The translations under genes and the position numbers were made by a program. Positions 25,054 through 28,164 of a DNA stretch of 28,164 nt are shown here, in pieces. Source of the DNA: UBA4655 sp964585575 (GTDB taxonomy: Bacteria > Planctomycetota > Planctomycetia > Pirellulales > UBA1268); contig CAZPEM010000027.1 in NCBI GenBank assembly GCA_964585575.1, positions 1 through 28,164 of the forward strand, written 5' to 3'. The notes under the pieces are model-generated. The model saw only the letters and a list, made by a program, of their open reading frames with translations. It did no database searches and was not told the DNA's origin. How positions within the stretch are numbered: the stretch's first letter is position 1; every line of letters starts with the position of its first letter.

Positions 25054-26502
25054 ATGCCGATCCAGCCACTGCTCGACGCCGCGACCGCCGCCGCCAACAT
25101 GGCGGACATCAAGCCGCCCTTCTCGTCGCAGGAGGCGCGGGTGGAGGCCGCCCGCTGCCTGTTCTGCTACGACGCCCCCTGCATCAAGGCCTGCCCGACG
25201 GGGATCGACATCCCCACGTTCATCAAGAAGATCACGACCGACAATCTCACCGGGTCGGCCCGCACGATCCTCGAGGCCAACGTGCTCGGCGCGAGTTGCG
25301 CCCGAGTGTGCCCCACGCAGGTGCTCTGCGAGGGCGCCTGTGTGATGCTCGACCTCGAGAAGCAGCCGATCCAGATTGGCCGGCTGCAGCGGCACGCCAC
25401 CGACTACGTCGCCGACAACGGGATCGACGTGCTTCACCCGCCGGCCACGAAGAACGGCCGCCGCGTGGCAGTGCTCGGCGCCGGGCCCGCGGGCCTGGGC
25501 TGTGCCGCCGAACTCGCCCGGCTCGGTTACGGCGTGACGGTGTACGACCGCAAGCCTGCCGCCGGCGGCCTCAACACCTATGGCATCGCCTACTACAAGA
25601 TGCGGCCGGAGGTGAGCCTCGAAGAGGTGCGGATGATCGAGCGGCTCGGCGTCGTGTTCCGCTACGGCGTCGAACTCGGCCACGACGTGACGGTGGCCGA
25701 CCTCGAGCGGGATCACGACGCGATCTTCATCGGCATCGGCCTCGGGCGGGCCAACCGGCTCGGCATCCCCGGCGAAGATCTGCCCGAGGTGGTCGACGCA
25801 CTCGAGTTTATCGAATGGATCCACACGCGGCCGCTCGAGAAAGTGCCCGTGGGCCGGCGGGTGGCCGTGCTCGGCTGCGGCAACACGGCGATCGATGCCG
25901 TCACGCAGGCCAAGCGGCTCGGGGCCGAGGAGGCGACGATCGTCTATCGCCGCGGGCCGGCCGAGATGTCGGCGTACGACTTCGAATATGAGCTGGCGAA
26001 GGCCGACGGGGCCGCCTTCCTCTTCGACACGGTGCCCGTCGAGGTCATGGCAAGAGATGGCCACGTGGCATCGCTCAAGCTCGCGAAGACGACGGTCCGC
26101 GATGGCCGCGTGAGCGTGGTGCCTGGCAGCGAGTGGACACTCCCCTGCGACCTCGTGCTCAAGGCCGTGGGCCAGGAGAAGCAGTCCGGGCTTTTGCAGA
26201 CGCTCTTTCCCGGCCTCGCGCTCGACGCCCGGGGCCGTGTGCAGCATGACCCGGCCACCATGCAGACAAACCTGCCGCGCGTGTTCGTGGGCGGCGACGC
26301 CGCCAGCGGTGGCCGCGAGGTCGTCAACGCCGTGGCCGAGGGGAAGAAGGCCGCCCGCGGCATCCATGCGTTGATTTCCGGCGAGAAAGTCCGCGGCCCG
26401 GTGCAGCCGTCGCGCTACGGCATGCCCGACGGTGCCACCGGCTCCGGCTTCGACAATCCCGTCCGCGTTCACGAACTGGAGGCGGCCCTCCGCCAGGGCT
26501 GA
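25054..26502 (+). CDS. preT: NAD-dependent dihydropyrimidine dehydrogenase, PreT subunit
   Basis: This is a 482-residue flavoprotein. Eight cysteines near the N-terminus (C35, C38, C43, C47 and C82, C86, C92, C96) should bind two [4Fe-4S] clusters. Then comes an FAD-binding VAVLGAGPAGLGCAAEL from about residue 139 and an NAD-binding VAVLGCGNTAIDAV from about 270. The C-terminus has VFVGGDAASGGREVVNAVAE, the second FAD motif. PreT takes electrons from NADH and passes them to PreA. The ATG at 25054 has AAGGA eight bases upstream; the frame is open back to 24940, but that part crosses the divergent gene's start. TATTCT at 24994-24999 may be its -10. It is followed by preA after eight bases. A glutamate synthase small-subunit-like protein is the main alternative, made unlikely by preA next door. 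Confidence 0.92.
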   Translation: MPIQPLLDAATAAANMADIKPPFSSQEARVEAARCLFCYDAPCIKACPTGIDIPTFIKKITTDNLTGSARTILEANVLGASCARVCPTQVLCEGACVMLDLEKQPIQIGRLQRHATDYVADNGIDVLHPPATKNGRRVAVLGAGPAGLGCAAELARLGYGVTVYDRKPAAGGLNTYGIAYYKMRPEVSLEEVRMIERLGVVFRYGVELGHDVTVADLERDHDAIFIGIGLGRANRLGIPGEDLPEVVDALEFIEWIHTRPLEKVPVGRRVAVLGCGNTAIDAVTQAKRLGAEEATIVYRRGPAEMSAYDFEYELAKADGAAFLFDTVPVEVMARDGHVASLKLAKTTVRDGRVSVVPGSEWTLPCDLVLKAVGQEKQSGLLQTLFPGLALDARGRVQHDPATMQTNLPRVFVGGDAASGGREVVNAVAEGKKAARGIHALISGEKVRGPVQPSRYGMPDGATGSGFDNPVRVHELEAALRQG

Positions 26503-26510
26503 CGCTGCCG

Positions 26511-27821
26511 ATGGCCGACCTCACGACCAACTTCGCCGGGATCAAGAGCCCCAATCCCTTCTGGGTGGCGAGCGGCCCGCCCTCCAACACGGCCCATCAG
26601 GCCCATCGGGCGTTCGAGGCCGGCTGGGGCGGCGTGGTGTGGAAGACGATCGGCGACCCCATCGTGAATGTGGCCTCCCGCTACTCGGCCCTCAATCTCG
26701 CCGGGATGCGGATGGTGGGGTTCAACAACATCGAACTGATCAGCGACCGCTCTCCCGAGACCAACTTCCGCGAGATCACCGAGGTCAAGCGGCGCTGGCC
26801 GAACCACGCCGTGATCGCCTCGCTGATGGTCGACACGCGCGAGCGCTGGCACGAGTTCGTGAAGCGGTCGGCCGACTGTGGGGCCGACGGCATCGAGCTC
26901 AACTTCGGCTGCCCCCACGGCATGTGCGAGCGGGGCATGGGCTCGGCGGTGGGGCAGAATCCCGAGGTGGCCGAGACGATCGTGGGCTGGGTGATGGAGG
27001 CGGCCACGATTCCCGTGATCGTCAAGCTCACGCCCAACATCACGAACGTCGTCTTCGCCGCCCGGGCGGCGAAGCGGGCCGGAGCCGATGCGATCTCGCT
27101 CATCAACACGATCAACAGCATCACAAACGTAAACCTCGACACGCTCGTGCCCGAGCCGTTCGTGGCGGGGAGGAGCTCCCACGGCGGCTACTGCGGCCCG
27201 GCCGTGAAGCCGATCGCCCTCAATATGGTGCACGCCTGCGCGGCCGACGCGGAAGTGAACCTTCCGATCTCCGGCATCGGCGGGATCGGCAGTTGGAAGG
27301 ACGCCGCTGAGTTCGTGGCCCTGGGGGCATCCACGCTCCAGGTGTGCACGGCGATCATGCACTACGGCTTCCGAATCGTGGAGGACATGGCCGACGGCCT
27401 CTCGGCCTATCTCGACTCGAAGGGCATGCGGTCGCTCGCCGACCTGCGCGGCCGGGCCGTGCCGCAGGTGGGCGACTGGCAGCAACTCGACCTCCACTAC
27501 AAGCGCGTGGCCCGCATCGACTACGAAAAATGCATCGGCTGCAACCTCTGCCACATCGCCTGCGAGGACGGGGCCCACCAGTGCATCGACCTGGTGGATT
27601 CGACGCCCTACGGCCTCGGCCCCGGCCGCGTGCCGGGCAAGCCGGTGCCGAAGGTGCGCGAGAACGACTGCGTGGGTTGCAACCTGTGCTCGATCGTGTG
27701 CCCCGTCGACGGCTGCATCACGATGACGCCGGTCGACACGGGCGAGCCCGCGATGACCTGGCACGACTACCAGGCCGGCATGACCGCGGGCACGATCCAG
27801 CCGATCCTGCCGCATCCGTAG
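26511..27821 (+). CDS. preA: NAD-dependent dihydropyrimidine dehydrogenase, PreA subunit
   Basis: This is a 436-residue protein. Residues ~1-310 form a dihydroorotate dehydrogenase-like FMN barrel: GGVVWKTIGDP, IELNFGCPHGM (C134), VIVKLTPNITNV, INTINSITN and ISGIGGIGSWKDAAEF. Residues ~335-410 are a ferredoxin domain with two [4Fe-4S] motifs (C341, C344, C347, C351 and C387, C390, C393, C397). It reduces uracil and thymine to the 5,6-dihydro forms using electrons from PreT. The loop that carries the catalytic cysteine in mammalian DPD reads MGSAVGQ here, with C139 upstream instead. The arrangement preT-preA with an eight-base gap matches the known pair. Confident. Confidence 0.93.
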   Translation: MADLTTNFAGIKSPNPFWVASGPPSNTAHQAHRAFEAGWGGVVWKTIGDPIVNVASRYSALNLAGMRMVGFNNIELISDRSPETNFREITEVKRRWPNHAVIASLMVDTRERWHEFVKRSADCGADGIELNFGCPHGMCERGMGSAVGQNPEVAETIVGWVMEAATIPVIVKLTPNITNVVFAARAAKRAGADAISLINTINSITNVNLDTLVPEPFVAGRSSHGGYCGPAVKPIALNMVHACAADAEVNLPISGIGGIGSWKDAAEFVALGASTLQVCTAIMHYGFRIVEDMADGLSAYLDSKGMRSLADLRGRAVPQVGDWQQLDLHYKRVARIDYEKCIGCNLCHIACEDGAHQCIDLVDSTPYGLGPGRVPGKPVPKVRENDCVGCNLCSIVCPVDGCITMTPVDTGEPAMTWHDYQAGMTAGTIQPILPHP

Positions 27822-27883
27822 CTGCCCTGGCTGCGGGGCCCAAGCGAATACACTGACGTCTACCACGCACCGGAGCGCGAGCG

Positions 27884-28164
27884 ATGCCGAACCTGCTGCC
27901 CTGCCCCCTCTTCATCGGCGGCGAGTGGACGACCGTGTCGGGCGTGCCCACCGTGCCCGTCCACAACCCGTCGGTGGGCGAGGTGATCGCCGAGACGCCG
28001 CTCTGCGGGGCGAACGTGGTGGACGAGGCTGTGCAGTCGGCGGCGAAGGCGTTTCCGGCCTGGATGGAGAGGCCGCCGGTGGAGCGGGCCCGGATCGTGG
28101 GTCGCCGCAAGGTGCTCCTCGAGGAGCGGTTCGAAGACCTCGCCCGCAGCGTGACCACCGAGCA
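27884..28164 (+). CDS. mmsA: Methylmalonate/malonate-semialdehyde dehydrogenase, CoA-acylating (N-terminal part)
   Basis: The first 93 codons of an aldehyde dehydrogenase that runs off the right edge. LFIGGEWTTVSGVPTVPVHN, then PSVGEVIAETPLC, is the MmsA-type N-terminus, followed by the conserved helix region AAKAFPAWMERPPVERARIV. The ATG at 27884 has GGAG eight bases upstream; TACACT at 27849-27854 is a weak -10 candidate. MmsA oxidises (methyl)malonate semialdehyde to propionyl- or acetyl-CoA. After preTA this fits the end of uracil/thymine breakdown via beta-alanine or beta-aminoisobutyrate. The catalytic cysteine and most of the NAD domain lie outside the window, so other aldehyde dehydrogenases remain possible. 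Confidence 0.75.
   Translation, partial: MPNLLPCPLFIGGEWTTVSGVPTVPVHNPSVGEVIAETPLCGANVVDEAVQSAAKAFPAWMERPPVERARIVGRRKVLLEERFEDLARSVTTE

Noticed and set aside
24721..27866. Minus-strand frames of 583 and 465 codons opposite preT and preA
   Set aside because: They are His/Asp/Arg/Gly-rich shadows; the Cys clusters and nucleotide motifs of PreT and PreA fix the plus strand as coding.

Overview
This is a high-GC bacterial chromosome segment (very GC-rich third codon positions, short gaps, many ATGA start/stop overlaps). It is best explained as a member of the Planctomycetota, possibly near the Pirellulales. The case rests on gene content: a ResB/CcsA pair with a long periplasmic N-terminus on CcsA, an excisionase-type HTH protein with a C-terminal membrane anchor, large membrane proteins of no named family, and a dispersed-type inverted repeat with the AGGACAGGCTT/AGCCTGTC core. 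The phylum is an inference from remembered family patterns, not from a search. No tRNA, rRNA, CRISPR array, insertion sequence or prophage was seen, and no stretch over 300 bases lacks a gene.

Layout. 1-129 (-): start of a secreted protein running off the left edge. 391-3060 (+): ComEC-type DNA uptake channel, converging with and overlapping the next operon. 2955-7567 (-): cytochrome c maturation operon (ResB-like, then CcsA-like). 7673-9338 (-): an HTH/transmembrane protein and a small exported protein. 9572-13995 (+): a tightly packed three-gene operon with a MotA/TolQ/ExbB-type channel subunit and two membrane-anchored partners. 14087-21180 (-): a long housekeeping run, in transcription order dksA-like, lspA, hisN, rpmB, gatC, gatA, gatB, bioA. 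21339-23649 (+): thrC and dapB, ending in an inverted repeat. 23696-24946 (-) and 25054-28164 (+): a pyrimidine (uracil/thymine) degradation module with an N-carbamoyl-amino-acid hydrolase, PreT, PreA and the start of a (methyl)malonate-semialdehyde dehydrogenase.

How the genes fit together. ResB and CcsA deliver and ligate heme to exported apocytochromes c. PreT/PreA reduce uracil to dihydrouracil, the M20 hydrolase would open N-carbamoyl-beta-alanine to beta-alanine, and the dehydrogenase would convert the derived semialdehyde to an acyl-CoA. The dihydropyrimidinase and transaminase needed in between are not in the window. GatCAB corrects misacylated Glu-tRNAGln/Asp-tRNAAsn and is translationally coupled to ribosomal protein bL28.

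The strongest candidate for an undescribed system is the 9572-13995 operon. The two partner proteins align without gaps over their first ~36 residues, including the membrane helix. One carries an acidic residue (D19) where ExbD/MotB-type stators carry their proton-binding Asp, and the other carries alanine (A19). This suggests an ion-driven complex with an asymmetric, heteromeric stator, one subunit of which has a ~250-residue Gly/Ser-rich linker and repeated periplasmic domains.
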